This document shows, in pieces, positions 1 through 8,927 of a stretch of 64,000 bases of DNA (within the stretch, counting starts at the first letter, position 1; every line of letters starts with the position of its first letter). The notes beneath the pieces are model-generated. The model made no database searches. It was not told the origin of the DNA and worked only from the letters and a program-made list of their open reading frames with translations. The position numbers and the translations under genes are program-made. The DNA comes from PALSA-270 sp963832765 (GTDB lineage Bacteria > Acidobacteriota > Terriglobia > Terriglobales > Acidobacteriaceae), in NCBI GenBank assembly GCA_963832765.1, contig CAWHVI010000004.1, positions 402,909-466,908 of the forward strand, given 5' to 3'.

Positions 1-172
1 TGATGGAGAGCAGCGTGGACTTGCCGCAGCCCGACGGGCCCGACATGGCGACGTACTCTCCTTTGCTGATCGAGAGGTGCACGCCGGAGAGCGCGTGGGT
101 TTCGATTTCGTCGGTGTAGAAGATTTTGGTGAGGCCTTCAATCTGGATCAACGGCTCGCCGTTTTGCGTCAT
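1..172 (-). CDS. ABC transporter ATP-binding protein (partial, N-terminus only)
   Basis: Only the first 57 codons are in the window; the gene runs off the left edge. The start ATG is at 172, read on the minus strand. The translation shows the usual N-terminal strand of a LolD/MacB-type ATPase (LIQIEGLTKIF), then a Walker A motif GPSGCGKST at residues 45-53. Proteins of this family hydrolyse ATP on the cytoplasmic face to drive a MacB/FtsX-type permease. The gene lies downstream of the ADOP permease on the same strand, 230 bases away, so it is probably its ATPase partner in the HlyD-permease-ATPase export system. The Walker A motif makes the family assignment firm; the substrate is unknown. 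Confidence 0.9.
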   Translation of the reverse strand, partial: MTQNGEPLIQIEGLTKIFYTDEIETHALSGVHLSISKGEYVAMSGPSGCGKSTLLSI

Positions 173-208
173 GTGTGTGCCTTTCGTTGGTTATGGTTTC
201 GGTCCACG

Positions 209-376
209 GTCATTTGGAGCACTTTCCTTTGTCATTTCGAGCATTCGCTTGTCGTTTCGAGCATTTCTCCTTGTCTCGTTTCAGCATTTCCCGTTGTCAT
301 TTCGAGCGAAGCGAGAAATCTGCTTTTGTGGCGGCCCAGCAGCACAGCAGATTCCTCGCTTCGCTCGGAATGACAA
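209..376. repeat. Tandem GTCATTTCGAGC-type repeats ending in a long palindrome
   Basis: This fills most of the gap between the permease and ATPase genes. Five degenerate units of about 20-23 bases begin at 209, 231, 251, 273 and 296, each resembling GTCATTTCGAGCATTT. The last unit is the left arm of a large inverted repeat (about 294-324 with 346-376), whose arms carry GAGCGAAGCGAG and CTCGCTTCGCTC. The palindromic part resembles dispersed REP/MITE-like elements known from acidobacterial and other genomes (from memory). No coding function is likely, although both strands are open here. The hairpin could affect message stability between the two cistrons. Confidence 0.75.
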
Positions 377-401
377 GGCATAGAGGCCGTGCATGCGGAA
401 A

Positions 402-2828
402 TCATTCATAGCGCAGGGCCTCCATGGGTTCGATTTTGGCGGCGCGGCGGGCGGGAAGGTAACTCGCGATAAGCGCGACAAGTACAAACAGAAACGCAAC
501 GACAACAAACGTGGTGGGATCGTTAGGTCTGATCTCAAACAAAAAGTCCTTCAGCAGCCGCGTTAGACAGAACGCGGCAGCCAACCCGAAGAGAATTCCG
601 GCAAGAGAAACACCGAAAGCTTGACGAAGGATGAGGGAGACAATATCGCCTCGCTGTGCGCCGAGGGCCTGCCGAATGCCGATCTCTTTCGTGCGGCGAA
701 TAACAGAGTAGGAAATCGAGGCATAGAGTCCGAGCAGGGCAAGAAAAACTGCAGCGACGGCGAAGGAGCTAAGAAGGCGCATCATGAGATGGACCTGGCC
801 TTCGGATTCCTCCACAATGTCATCCATAGTCTTGACATCGGAGACGGGCTGCGCGGGGTCGATGGAAAAGACCCGGCCGCGAATCGCATTGGCCAGCAGC
901 AGTGGGTCTCCGACGGTTTTCACCGCCAGCATGGCCGTTTGCGTTGAGCTTTGGGCTGCGGAGAGATAGAATCCGGGGCGTAATTTCTGATCTTCGCCGG
1001 CCTGATACACATTCGTGGCCACGCCGACGATTTCATGAGGATGCGTGTCGCGACCGATGATCATTTGCTGGCCAAGCGGATCGAGCCCGTTGGGGTAATC
1101 CGGAAAAAGGCGACGCGCAAGGCCTTCGTCAATGATGACGACAGGATTGGAGCGAGAATCGTCGTGCTCGGTGAATGTTCTGCCGCGCTTGAGCGAGATG
1201 CCGAGAGTGCGGAAGTAATCGGGCGAGATGAGTTGAACGGTGGCGATCGGCCGCTGATTGAGTTGAAGAATCGGCCCCTTAGCCAACTGCACCGGCATGC
1301 CGGCAAAACCCGTCATGGGAAGAGTAAGTGTCACGCTGGCCGAACGAACCCCGGGCAGCGATTCGGCCTGCTGCGTGAGATCAGCAAAAAAAGCGGCTCG
1401 CTTTTCCTGCGTATCGTAGCGGGATGGCGGCAAAGCGATGCGCATGGTCAGAACATGGCTGGGTTGGAAGCCGGGGTCGGCTCGATAGAGATGCGCGAAG
1501 CTTTCGATCAGCAGAGCGGCACCGATCAACAGGGTGATCGAGAGCGTGATTTGCGCGGCAACCAGAAAGGTACGAGAGCTGAATATTCCAATTTTGCTCA
1601 AGCTGGATGAGCCCGGAATTTCCTGGCCTCCGCGGAGGACGCTGGTCAGATTGGGCTTTGACGAAGCCAGGGCAGGAACCAGCCCGAAAAAAATGGCGGT
1701 ACCGATGGAGAGGAGCAGCGCAAATCCTAGGACTGAATTGTCTATTTGAATTTCGTTGGCACGAGGCAAATCGAAGAAGCTGGCGCTTCTGACGAGCCTT
1801 AAGCTAAACGCCGCGAGAAGAACACCCAGCGTGCCGCCGACTGAAGTGAAAAGGAGACTTTCCACTAGCAATTGCCGGAAGATTCGTGCGCGGCCAGCGC
1901 CGATCGCAGCGCGGGTTGCAAACTCTCGTGCGCGTCCAGCCGCCCGAGCCAGAAGAAGACCCGCGATGTTGGCACACGCGATCAACAACACCAGGCCGAC
2001 GGCACCGAAAAGGAGCCAGAGCTTGGGACGAACGTCGGAAATGAGTTCTTCTTTCAAGGAATCAATATGAGCCGTGGGATCGGGTTTGGCGTCGAGCATC
2101 CCAGGGTGAGCGGCGGCATACTGCTGATTCAAAACAGTGAGTTCGGCGCTTGCCTGCTGCCGACTTACCGAGGGCTTCAATCTGGCGAAGACCACCATAG
2201 TCGGGCTGAAGGGGCGCGAGGATGGATCGATCATCGCCTCTTCGCCCGGTTTTGCTACCCATACATCAAGGTCAGGGAAAGGGAATTGAAATCCAGGAGG
2301 AAGGACGCCGACGATTGTGTGCGGTGCCGCGGCAAGAGTGACGGTTTGGCCGATCACGCGCGGGTCTCGGGCGAAGCGGCGCTGCCACAGCTCCGCACTG
2401 ATGAGCGCAACTCCAGGCGCGCCGGGCTTGTCGTCTTCATCGGCGAAGCCGCGTCCCAGCAGAGGATTGATTCCCAGTACTCGCAGGAAGTTCGCCGAGA
2501 CACGCGCTCCCTTTAATACCTCGGGCCGCGCAACGCCGGAGAGCGCCATATCTTCGCTGATGCCGGCGTATGCGCCAATGTCGGTATAGGAGCGTGCCGC
2601 CGCTTTGATTTCGTCGTAGCGAACAGGTGTGGATCCGCCAGTGACGAGCACCAACTGGCCGGGTTGCCGGTAACGGAGGGGCTGCAAGAGCACCGCGTTA
2701 GTGATCGAAAACATTGCGACGGTGGCGCCGATGCCTACGGTCATGATGAGGATGGCAAATACTGCAAAGCCGGGGCTTTTGCGCAACTGGCGGAGTGCGA
2801 AGCGGAGGTCATTCAGAACGCTGCCCAT
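402..2828 (-). CDS. ADOP-family ABC transporter permease (MacB/FtsX type)
   Basis: An 808-residue membrane protein. The N-terminus (LRFALRQLRKSPGFAVFAIL, then GIGATVAMFSITNAVLLQPL) is the hallmark of acidobacterial duplicated orphan permeases. It contains two MacB periplasmic-core/FtsX modules: a first membrane helix, a large periplasmic domain, three helices near residues 270-390, then a second copy of the arrangement. It ends in PARRAAKIEPMEALRYE, the family C-terminal signature. I prefer the ATG at 2828 to the GTG at 2834, because AGGAGG then sits seven bases upstream. It follows the TonB-type gene by 26 bases and precedes an ABC ATPase, so it is probably the permease of a tripartite exporter. 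Cargo is unknown. Confidence 0.93.
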   Translation of the reverse strand: MGSVLNDLRFALRQLRKSPGFAVFAILIMTVGIGATVAMFSITNAVLLQPLRYRQPGQLVLVTGGSTPVRYDEIKAAARSYTDIGAYAGISEDMALSGVARPEVLKGARVSANFLRVLGINPLLGRGFADEDDKPGAPGVALISAELWQRRFARDPRVIGQTVTLAAAPHTIVGVLPPGFQFPFPDLDVWVAKPGEEAMIDPSSRPFSPTMVVFARLKPSVSRQQASAELTVLNQQYAAAHPGMLDAKPDPTAHIDSLKEELISDVRPKLWLLFGAVGLVLLIACANIAGLLLARAAGRAREFATRAAIGAGRARIFRQLLVESLLFTSVGGTLGVLLAAFSLRLVRSASFFDLPRANEIQIDNSVLGFALLLSIGTAIFFGLVPALASSKPNLTSVLRGGQEIPGSSSLSKIGIFSSRTFLVAAQITLSITLLIGAALLIESFAHLYRADPGFQPSHVLTMRIALPPSRYDTQEKRAAFFADLTQQAESLPGVRSASVTLTLPMTGFAGMPVQLAKGPILQLNQRPIATVQLISPDYFRTLGISLKRGRTFTEHDDSRSNPVVIIDEGLARRLFPDYPNGLDPLGQQMIIGRDTHPHEIVGVATNVYQAGEDQKLRPGFYLSAAQSSTQTAMLAVKTVGDPLLLANAIRGRVFSIDPAQPVSDVKTMDDIVEESEGQVHLMMRLLSSFAVAAVFLALLGLYASISYSVIRRTKEIGIRQALGAQRGDIVSLILRQAFGVSLAGILFGLAAAFCLTRLLKDFLFEIRPNDPTTFVVVAFLFVLVALIASYLPARRAAKIEPMEALRYE

Positions 2829-2854
2829 GGCCACTCCTCCTGGTATTCTGTAGG

Positions 2855-3883
2855 TCAGTTAACATGATCGTCACCGTTGATCGCCACCATACGACACGAT
2901 TGACTTCGTGATGGTTTCCAGACATTTCCGTTGGACAACGTAATACTCTTGACCGATATCAGAACGTCATGCGACTGGTGTTGATTGGCGTAGTCAAGCG
3001 TGTATTCATGTCCCGGATAAAACAAGGAATTGTTCTCACGGCATGGCGAAAGAGTGGCCATCTTACCAATCGTCGAATTGCGAGGGCCGCAGTTGAATTC
3101 AAGCTGGCGAATCGCAAGTTTGCCCATGTTTATAAATGTTATTGAGATGTGATCTTGGTCGGCCGCACCGCTGACGAGTAGGATAGGGCAAGGGCTCTGT
3201 GCGATAGCGCCAGCTACGGGCGGCCCTTGCCCCATACTTGGTCCGGCATCGTAAACGGGAAAATGATAATGAATATCCTGTTTGGATAAAATTGGCTGGC
3301 CATCTTTCATTGCTGGGTGAAACCGCCAGCCTTCTATCGCGGTAAGAACCTTTTGGTCGACTGCCTGTCCCAAGCTGTGCTCAAGTTTCTTTGCGACCAT
3401 GTTCCCATCACGGTCGATAGTAACCTCTACAATGACGTCCCCTTTGAGGTCACCGAGGTCAGCGGGCGTTATGACTGGGTCTAGTGTCGTAATAGGTATC
3501 GCCGGTCGAATGTCCTCGCCACTGAAGGATGCATCCGCTGGAGTCCCGGCAGAGGACACAATCACCTTCTTGCTAGACCGTTTCCTTCGAGGATTTCTGT
3601 CGAACCGAAAAACGTTGCCCTCTGCATTGCGAACAACACGACTTGTAATTAGCGGTTTGCGCGTTTGAGGGACAGTAACGTTTCTTCGATTGCCCTGGAG
3701 CCAAACCAGATGCGTACCATGTGCATCAGTACCAACCTTCGCCACATGCGGCACAACGAACTTCGAACGTTGCGCATAGAAATAGAACAGGCCGACGACA
3801 AGAATAATGTGAAAAATATACGAGCCAGCAAGGGAGGCCCCCAGGTCCCTGTAGCTGAAACGGAGTTCTTTAAACGCAGTCAT
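2855..3883 (-). CDS. TonB family protein (C-terminal TonB domain, membrane anchored)
   Basis: 342 residues. One membrane helix lies near residues 18-37 (SYIFHIILVVGLFYFYA), followed by a basic periplasmic linker. A TonB C-terminal domain spans about residues 135-210, shown by GDVIVEVTIDRDGNMVAKK and the AIEGWRFHPAMKDGQP motif. The last 120 residues are an extra domain I do not recognise. TonB proteins couple inner-membrane energy to outer-membrane partners, but many acidobacterial members are orphan TonB_C proteins of unknown role. The start lies one base after the stop of a 40-codon ORF, suggesting translational coupling. It sits inside an HlyD/ADOP/ABC operon, so a role in envelope export or signalling is an inference from context. 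Confidence 0.85.
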   Translation of the reverse strand: MTAFKELRFSYRDLGASLAGSYIFHIILVVGLFYFYAQRSKFVVPHVAKVGTDAHGTHLVWLQGNRRNVTVPQTRKPLITSRVVRNAEGNVFRFDRNPRRKRSSKKVIVSSAGTPADASFSGEDIRPAIPITTLDPVITPADLGDLKGDVIVEVTIDRDGNMVAKKLEHSLGQAVDQKVLTAIEGWRFHPAMKDGQPILSKQDIHYHFPVYDAGPSMGQGPPVAGAIAQSPCPILLVSGAADQDHISITFINMGKLAIRQLEFNCGPRNSTIGKMATLSPCRENNSLFYPGHEYTLDYANQHQSHDVLISVKSITLSNGNVWKPSRSQSCRMVAINGDDHVN

Positions 3884-3884
3884 T

Positions 3885-4007
3885 TCAATATTCTCGCAAT
3901 GTCCTAGCCGATTCCGTATTTACAACTCTCAAGGAAGGCACAACGGTTGAGAGAAGCGTCACTATAAAGAGCGCCACGATAACGAAAAAAACTTGTACGT
4001 GCCTCAT
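3885..4007 (-). CDS. Small single-pass membrane peptide (40 aa)
   Basis: The peptide begins MRHVQVFFVIVALFIVTLLS and ends TLREY. It is one hydrophobic helix with a short polar tail. AGGGGA lies about nine bases upstream of the ATG. Its TGA ends one base before the ATG of the TonB-type gene, the usual spacing for coupled translation. No homologue is recognised. It may be a leader that sets translation of the next gene or a true small membrane subunit of the exporter. The call rests on the Shine-Dalgarno site, the hydrophobic character and the tight junction. Confidence 0.5.
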   Translation of the reverse strand: MRHVQVFFVIVALFIVTLLSTVVPSLRVVNTESARTLREY

Positions 4008-4050
4008 AAATACTTATCCCCTAAATAATGCTGCGCATCCCGCGCCACAT

Positions 4051-5314
4051 TTACCTCTCCAACTGAATCCGGTCCGTGTTATCCCAGCGCGACATGTCGG
4101 ACAGAATGACGGTGTCGCCCTGGTGCAGTCCCTCGAGAATCTGAATGGAATTGACCGACGCCTTGCCAACTTTCACCGGCACGCGCACCGCTCCTTTGCC
4201 ATCGGGATCAACCTTGAACAGGCTAATGGTGCTCTCTTCCTGCCCGAAGGCGGGGCGTCCAACATAGAGAACGTTGTCCAGCCTCTCCAGATCAATGGTG
4301 CCGTCCACGCTCAGGTCGGGGCGCGCGCCTTTGGGGAGATCGCCGGTGAGCTTGACGTCCACGGTGACGGTGCCGTTCTGCACGGCCGGGTCCACGCGCA
4401 TGACCGTGCCGGGAATCAGGCCGTTGTGCGTGTCAACGGAAGCGGCCTGGCCGATCTGAATATCGCGGGCCTGCGTTTCGGCGATCTTCAGTTCGGCCAT
4501 CAGGTGGTTCGGCTGCACGACTTTGGCCAGCATGGTTCCGGGCGTAACGTGCTGGCCGACTTGCAGCGGGAGATCCACCAGCACGCCGTCAATGCCGGCC
4601 CGGACTTTGAGTTCGTCAAGGCGCTTTTGCTTGAGGTCGGCGAGGGCGCGCATCTGGTCCACTTTGGCCTGCTGCTCGGCCATTTGCGTGGCGATGGCTT
4701 TCTGGTTGGCGGTGAGCATTTCGAGTTCGAGCTGGTTGCGGGTGGTGAGTTCGTCGGCTTTGTCTTTGGAAGCCTTGTATTCCAGGCCGGACTTTACCCC
4801 GAGCTCGTAGAGCGCCTTGTCGGTATCGGCCTGGCGCTGCGCCTGCGAATAGTCCGCAGTGACGGTGGCGGCCGAGGATTTCAGCGTCATCAAGTCGCTT
4901 TCGAGCTTGAACGCGCTTGCTTTGGTAGGCGGCCTGGGCAGCTTTCCATTGCAATTGCGCGTCGAGCGCTTCCTGCTCAACCTGCGGATTGCTCATGTCG
5001 AGCAGGATGGTGTCGGCCTTGACCAGCGATCCCGGCAACATGCGGATGCGCACGACGGTGGCTTCGGTCTCGGCGGGAATCTGGCGGATGGCTTCCTGGC
5101 TGGGCGTGAGCGTGCCGAGTCCGTGCACCTGGCGTAGCATGTCGCCGCGCTTGACGGTGTCGGTCCAGACAGTTCCCCATTCGACCGAGGGTGCGGCAGG
5201 TTTCAGGCGCGAGACTCCGATGGTGGCGGCAATAACGGCCACGACGACAGCCAACATAATAAGGATTTGACGGCGGCGTTTCTGGCGCTTTAAGTCGGGG
5301 CGGGCGATATCCAT
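4051..5314 (-). CDS. HlyD-family efflux periplasmic adaptor subunit, interrupted by a +1 frameshift
   Basis: Two ORFs make one membrane-fusion protein of about 420 residues. The N-terminal part (start 5314, preceded by AGGAGG) has a cytoplasmic basic segment, one membrane helix (ILIMLAVVVAVIAATIGV) and the first biotinyl-lipoyl half (PAETEATVVRIRMLPGSLVKAD). Near 4924-4925 an extra base moves the frame; removing one C of a CC pair restores AAYKASAFKLESDL. The second part (4051 to about 4920) holds the coiled-coil hairpin (DKADELTTRNQLELEML), the second lipoyl half (LPLQVGQHVTPGTMLAKVVQ) and the beta-barrel domain. Such adaptors bridge an inner-membrane ABC permease to an outer-membrane channel. 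It heads an operon with TonB, ADOP permease and ATPase genes. The break may be a sequencing error. Confidence 0.85.
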
Positions 5315-5417
5315 AACACCCTCCTAATGGCACGTGGGCAGCCATAGGTCGTAATCCTTGCAAGTTTAACAAAAGAGGGGAGATGGTCCATTTTAGGCCA
5401 GTCGGCAGGAAAGCGAA

Positions 5418-5459
5418 AACTGTCCACTTCCGGACAGAAGTGTCCGGAAATGGACAGTT
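5418..5459. promoter_or_regulatory. Nested perfect palindrome, candidate operator for the HlyD operon
   Basis: Outer arms AACTGTCCA (5418-5426) and TGGACAGTT (5451-5459) and inner arms TTCCGGACA (5428-5436) and TGTCCGGAA (5441-5449) share one centre at 5438.5. This gives four TGTCC half-sites in mirror order. It lies about 100 bases upstream of the HlyD start, in the gap after the CHAT gene. Such symmetry suits a dimeric or tetrameric activator or repressor. I did not find a convincing -24/-12 or -35/-10 promoter beside it. No U-run follows, so a terminator is less likely. Confidence 0.55.
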
Positions 5460-5532
5460 GGAAGAGGCATTGTCTTTTTCCCGGCCTGCTGGCTAGGATC
5501 GATACTCGACGCAATCACGGTGCTTGGTCATC

Positions 5533-8055
5533 CTATTTATCCCGCTTGGCCAAAGAGCCATCTTTTGCTCGGGGCGTTGGTGTCCGCTGCCAGGCTCCGC
5601 TGTAAAGCTGGAACGGACCCCAGTAGAAAGGCTTACGGAAAACGCTTCCCGAATGCAGCATTTCCAACTTCGCTCGGCGCAGGGCCTGGGCCGGGGGAGT
5701 TCCTTTTTCAAGTTCGGAATAAAGATGATCCATGAGCTGGGGTGTAGAAGTATCGCTGACCTCCCACAGGGCGCCGATCACGTGGCGAGCTCCCGCACGC
5801 ACAAAAGCCCAGGAAAGCCCCACCAGCCCTTCGCCGGTATAGGCACGGGAGCCCTCGCCGTAACAGGAGGAAATGGTCACTACATCCGCGTTCAAGGGAT
5901 GGCGAATAATATCCCGGGCGTAGAGCTTGAATGAATCTTCTAGAGGGGATTTCGACAACACAATCGCCGAGTCCAATGGGGTTAACTGGCTGGCGAAGCC
6001 ATGCGCCACAAAGTGAATGATTGAAAAACGTTCCGGCTTGCTACGCAAATAGGCTGCAGCGGTCGCATCGTTGCCCTGCAAGAGCAGCCGCTTGTTTATG
6101 GGGAAATGAGAGGCGATGTCGTTCATCTCGGCGGCGGCGTTGGATAGCTTAGGGTATTGGCGCACAACTTCCACGGCATCGCCAATCAGCAACAAATTCG
6201 CGGCCCGCCTCCCCGGAGGCTGAGTGGAAGGAGCCAGGAGCCGCAGAGAATTCGCATTACTCTCCACAACGTCCTCTATCCAATAGTGAAGGGCCGGTTG
6301 GGGCGCCAGCAGGGTTTCGAAATTCAAGTGGTTCAGGCTTCCGTCAGGAATAATGAAGACTTGGGAATTGTGGGGAATGAGTTTCGCCGCAGGAGCGATG
6401 AGTAAATCGTAGAGTCTGGTACCCGCGGAGTTTCGGGTCTCGAGCACGTCAGAGGGTCCGAGCAACGCCCGATTGTACTTTTGCACGAGCTCTTCAATTT
6501 CAGCCTTTGGCGGCAGCTGAAATAGCCTGGTCTGCCTTGACGTCACTGCCCAGAGATAGGACCGGTCCGGACTGAGCCAATAAAAAAGAACAATCCCGTG
6601 CATGGCCTGGGCGATCTGCTGCGGGTTGACGCGAGCGGGGTGAAAGGAAGTTTGTTTCGGCAGGGCGCCCAGGCCCTCCAATAAGGTTTGAGCCCGACTG
6701 AAGTCGGCAACCTGCAGAGCTTCGGTGGTCCTGCCCCGCTCGATCAAAAAACGGACATAGTCGTCATAGGCGTGAACGGCGTTGGCCAGAAAGGGCAATT
6801 GAAACTCTTCTTTATGGAGAGACGCCCGCGCTTTTTCCAATGTGGTAAGCGAGTCACGATACTGCCGGTCGGCGTCCGCGAACCGACCTTGCGATTCATA
6901 CAGCTTGGCAAGGTCATCCTCCGCCTCCCATCGTAGCGATGTATCGCTTTGCGGATCGCGTTCGACTTCGGAAAGCAATTGCTCGGAACGTTTTACATCC
7001 TGGCTCTGAGCGCTAATCTCGGCTTGTACCAGGAGCGCATACAGTTCGTCCGGCCGGTCGGCCTGTTCGCGTGCGAGATGGAGCGCTTCCTGGCTGTATT
7101 GCTCTGCCGCGCCCACCTTTCCTGTTTTGAGAGAAACAAACGCCAATGCAGTGAGGGCCGCAATGATCTGGACTTTATTCTGGCTGGTGCGCGCTAACTC
7201 CAGGGACTGGCGATAGTTATTTTCTGCGTCCGGCAACCGGTTCATTTGAAGATCAACCAAGCCTTGGTTGTTGAGCCATTCGACCTCGTCGATCAGAGCT
7301 CCAAGTTGCTGCGAGCTCTTCGTCGCCTTCACGAAGAAGTCGAGTGATCTGTGAAAGTCGCCCATTTTGTAATAGGCCCAACCCTGGTTCCCCAGAGCTT
7401 TCTCCTCGGTGAGGTTGGCATGGATTTCATGAGCGAGGGCGGAAGCCGTGCTTGACCAGTCAACCGACTCGTCAAAGTGCTCCTTACCGATCGCAACTAC
7501 CCCGAGGTTTAGGAGATCTGAGGCTTCCAGAAATTTGTCGCCTCGTTCTCGCGCGATCGCTAAACTTGTGCGGAAAAAGCTCTCCGCTCGATCTGCATCG
7601 TTGCGCTCGGCGGCAATTGCCCCCGCGATTCTGGCGACTTCTCCTCGTGCGGGGCAGTCTGGAGAGCAGAGTTGCTCGGCCGCCTGCAGACTTTTGTCCG
7701 CGGCCTGCGCGTTTCCCAGATGGGAGTAAGCGAGGGCCTGCAGCATGCGCTTGCGTACATCCAAATCGCTGCCGGCCAGCGATGACGGAAGGTCGTCTTT
7801 CAGAATGGCAAGCACGTTCTGGCTAAGGCCCTGCTTGGCCATGATCTCGCCTTGCAGAACGCGAAACTTCCAGGCCCAAATTACGTCGTTGCCTGAGAAT
7901 TGCCGGTACGCTTGCTCAGCGGCAACTCGCGCACCCGGCAAATCTCCTTGAAGATAGGTAGTCTCTATCTTATTGAAAGCATCCTGCGGAGTCGCTCTCC
8001 GGCCGCGACACGCGACGAGGATGACAAGAAATCCAGCAAGGAAAACTATCTTCAG
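5533..8055 (-). CDS. CHAT domain-containing TPR lipoprotein
   Basis: The frame is open to 8265, but I place the start at CTG 8055, giving MKIVFLAGFLVILVAC: a lipoprotein signal with the lipobox cysteine at residue 16. The CTG overlaps the TGA of the upstream gene. No ATG, GTG or TTG was found at a useful position before the signal. About 840 residues. Residues 30-430 are tetratricopeptide repeats. The C-terminal CHAT caspase-like peptidase domain carries the catalytic pair in HFVAHG (His near 685) and SSCYG (Cys near 731), followed by GEGLVGLSWAFVRAGARHVI. CHAT proteins cleave or sense partners in signalling and cell-death pathways. As the last gene of an ECF sigma/anti-sigma operon it is probably stress regulated. 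Cell-envelope location is inferred from the lipobox. Confidence 0.87.
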   Translation of the reverse strand: MKIVFLAGFLVILVACRGRRATPQDAFNKIETTYLQGDLPGARVAAEQAYRQFSGNDVIWAWKFRVLQGEIMAKQGLSQNVLAILKDDLPSSLAGSDLDVRKRMLQALAYSHLGNAQAADKSLQAAEQLCSPDCPARGEVARIAGAIAAERNDADRAESFFRTSLAIARERGDKFLEASDLLNLGVVAIGKEHFDESVDWSSTASALAHEIHANLTEEKALGNQGWAYYKMGDFHRSLDFFVKATKSSQQLGALIDEVEWLNNQGLVDLQMNRLPDAENNYRQSLELARTSQNKVQIIAALTALAFVSLKTGKVGAAEQYSQEALHLAREQADRPDELYALLVQAEISAQSQDVKRSEQLLSEVERDPQSDTSLRWEAEDDLAKLYESQGRFADADRQYRDSLTTLEKARASLHKEEFQLPFLANAVHAYDDYVRFLIERGRTTEALQVADFSRAQTLLEGLGALPKQTSFHPARVNPQQIAQAMHGIVLFYWLSPDRSYLWAVTSRQTRLFQLPPKAEIEELVQKYNRALLGPSDVLETRNSAGTRLYDLLIAPAAKLIPHNSQVFIIPDGSLNHLNFETLLAPQPALHYWIEDVVESNANSLRLLAPSTQPPGRRAANLLLIGDAVEVVRQYPKLSNAAAEMNDIASHFPINKRLLLQGNDATAAAYLRSKPERFSIIHFVAHGFASQLTPLDSAIVLSKSPLEDSFKLYARDIIRHPLNADVVTISSCYGEGSRAYTGEGLVGLSWAFVRAGARHVIGALWEVSDTSTPQLMDHLYSELEKGTPPAQALRRAKLEMLHSGSVFRKPFYWGPFQLYSGAWQRTPTPRAKDGSLAKRDK

Positions 8056-8897
8056 GGCTCGGTTCGGCCCTCGATGCTGGACGAGGAGAAGCTGAGACTG
8101 CCGTGGGTGAAACAGCCCAATTCGAGCCGCATCCCGATCAACCGGAAGGAATTGTGATCTACGAGCAATTCGGCCAGAAAAATTTTCCCAAACTCCGGGA
8201 CCTCGATCACGTTGCCGAAGACTTTGCCAGGAAATTCCCCTCGGATCTCCTTTACCAGGGTACATAGGACGGTGCCCTTTTGCTGACGGTTCGCGTTGGA
8301 ATTATCCCATGTGTACCGTTCGCGTACCCAGTTGGGAATTTGCCGGTCCTTTTGCCAGGCTGGCAGGCATTTCTCGTCCGACATTCGACGATACTGTTCA
8401 ACCACCGCGGCCAGGAAACGCTCATCGTCAAAACAAGACTTGGTGGGATAGCGATCTCCGCCCGGGCTGCAGAGGCTAAGATCAAGCGCAATTTCGATGG
8501 AGTATCCTCCGACCTTTAGATTTTCAATACGCGTACCAATGAAAGTAACTTTGGGGTCGTATCCCTCTCGAGGGTGTTCGGTGGCGATTTGCGTGACGAT
8601 CCGGTCGGCAGTCAGGATGTCATGCACATTTACTCCTTCGAGAACAGAGGTCGCCACCGTAGTCCAGGCGCCATTCTTCTCACTGACGCTGCCGCCCACT
8701 TGAGAATAGGCATTCGCGAAGGAAACAATGCCTTCCAACTGGTAGGCGCCGGCCCGAGCCGACGCATAACCTCCAACCGGCGGGAGCGAGAGCGGTGCTT
8801 GAACGGGAACAGCCCGGTCAAAGGGCGTTTTGATGTGCCCGCCCAGAGCATTGGCATCGGCATGGTAGTAGTGGATTCGGCTGGTATTGGTTTCCAT
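8052..8897 (-). CDS. Conserved protein of unknown function in the sigma/anti-sigma/CHAT operon
   Basis: 281 residues, starting METNTSRIHYYHADANALGG. No signal peptide or membrane helix is visible. The protein is mixed alpha/beta, with a middle segment giving many short beta strands (YDPKVTFIGTRIENLKVGGY) and a well-ordered C-terminal half. It starts 30 bases after the anti-sigma gene and its stop overlaps the proposed CTG start of the CHAT gene. I recognise no characterised family. Being cytoplasmic and placed between the anti-sigma factor and a CHAT lipoprotein, it may be a substrate or partner of the CHAT protein; this is inference only. Confidence 0.8.
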   Translation of the reverse strand: METNTSRIHYYHADANALGGHIKTPFDRAVPVQAPLSLPPVGGYASARAGAYQLEGIVSFANAYSQVGGSVSEKNGAWTTVATSVLEGVNVHDILTADRIVTQIATEHPREGYDPKVTFIGTRIENLKVGGYSIEIALDLSLCSPGGDRYPTKSCFDDERFLAAVVEQYRRMSDEKCLPAWQKDRQIPNWVRERYTWDNSNANRQQKGTVLCTLVKEIRGEFPGKVFGNVIEVPEFGKIFLAELLVDHNSFRLIGMRLELGCFTHGSLSFSSSSIEGRTEP

Positions 8898-8927
8898 GAT
8901 TATTCTCCCGGTGGGATGAGGTAATTA

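Noticed and set aside
4123..5022. 299-aa plus-strand ORF
   Set aside because: It is antisense to the HlyD coding sequence, is rich in His and Gly as expected for a GC-rich shadow, and has no ribosome site.
5315..5417. Sigma-54 promoter for the HlyD operon
   Set aside because: A TTGCA word is present but no GG lies at the required distance upstream of it.
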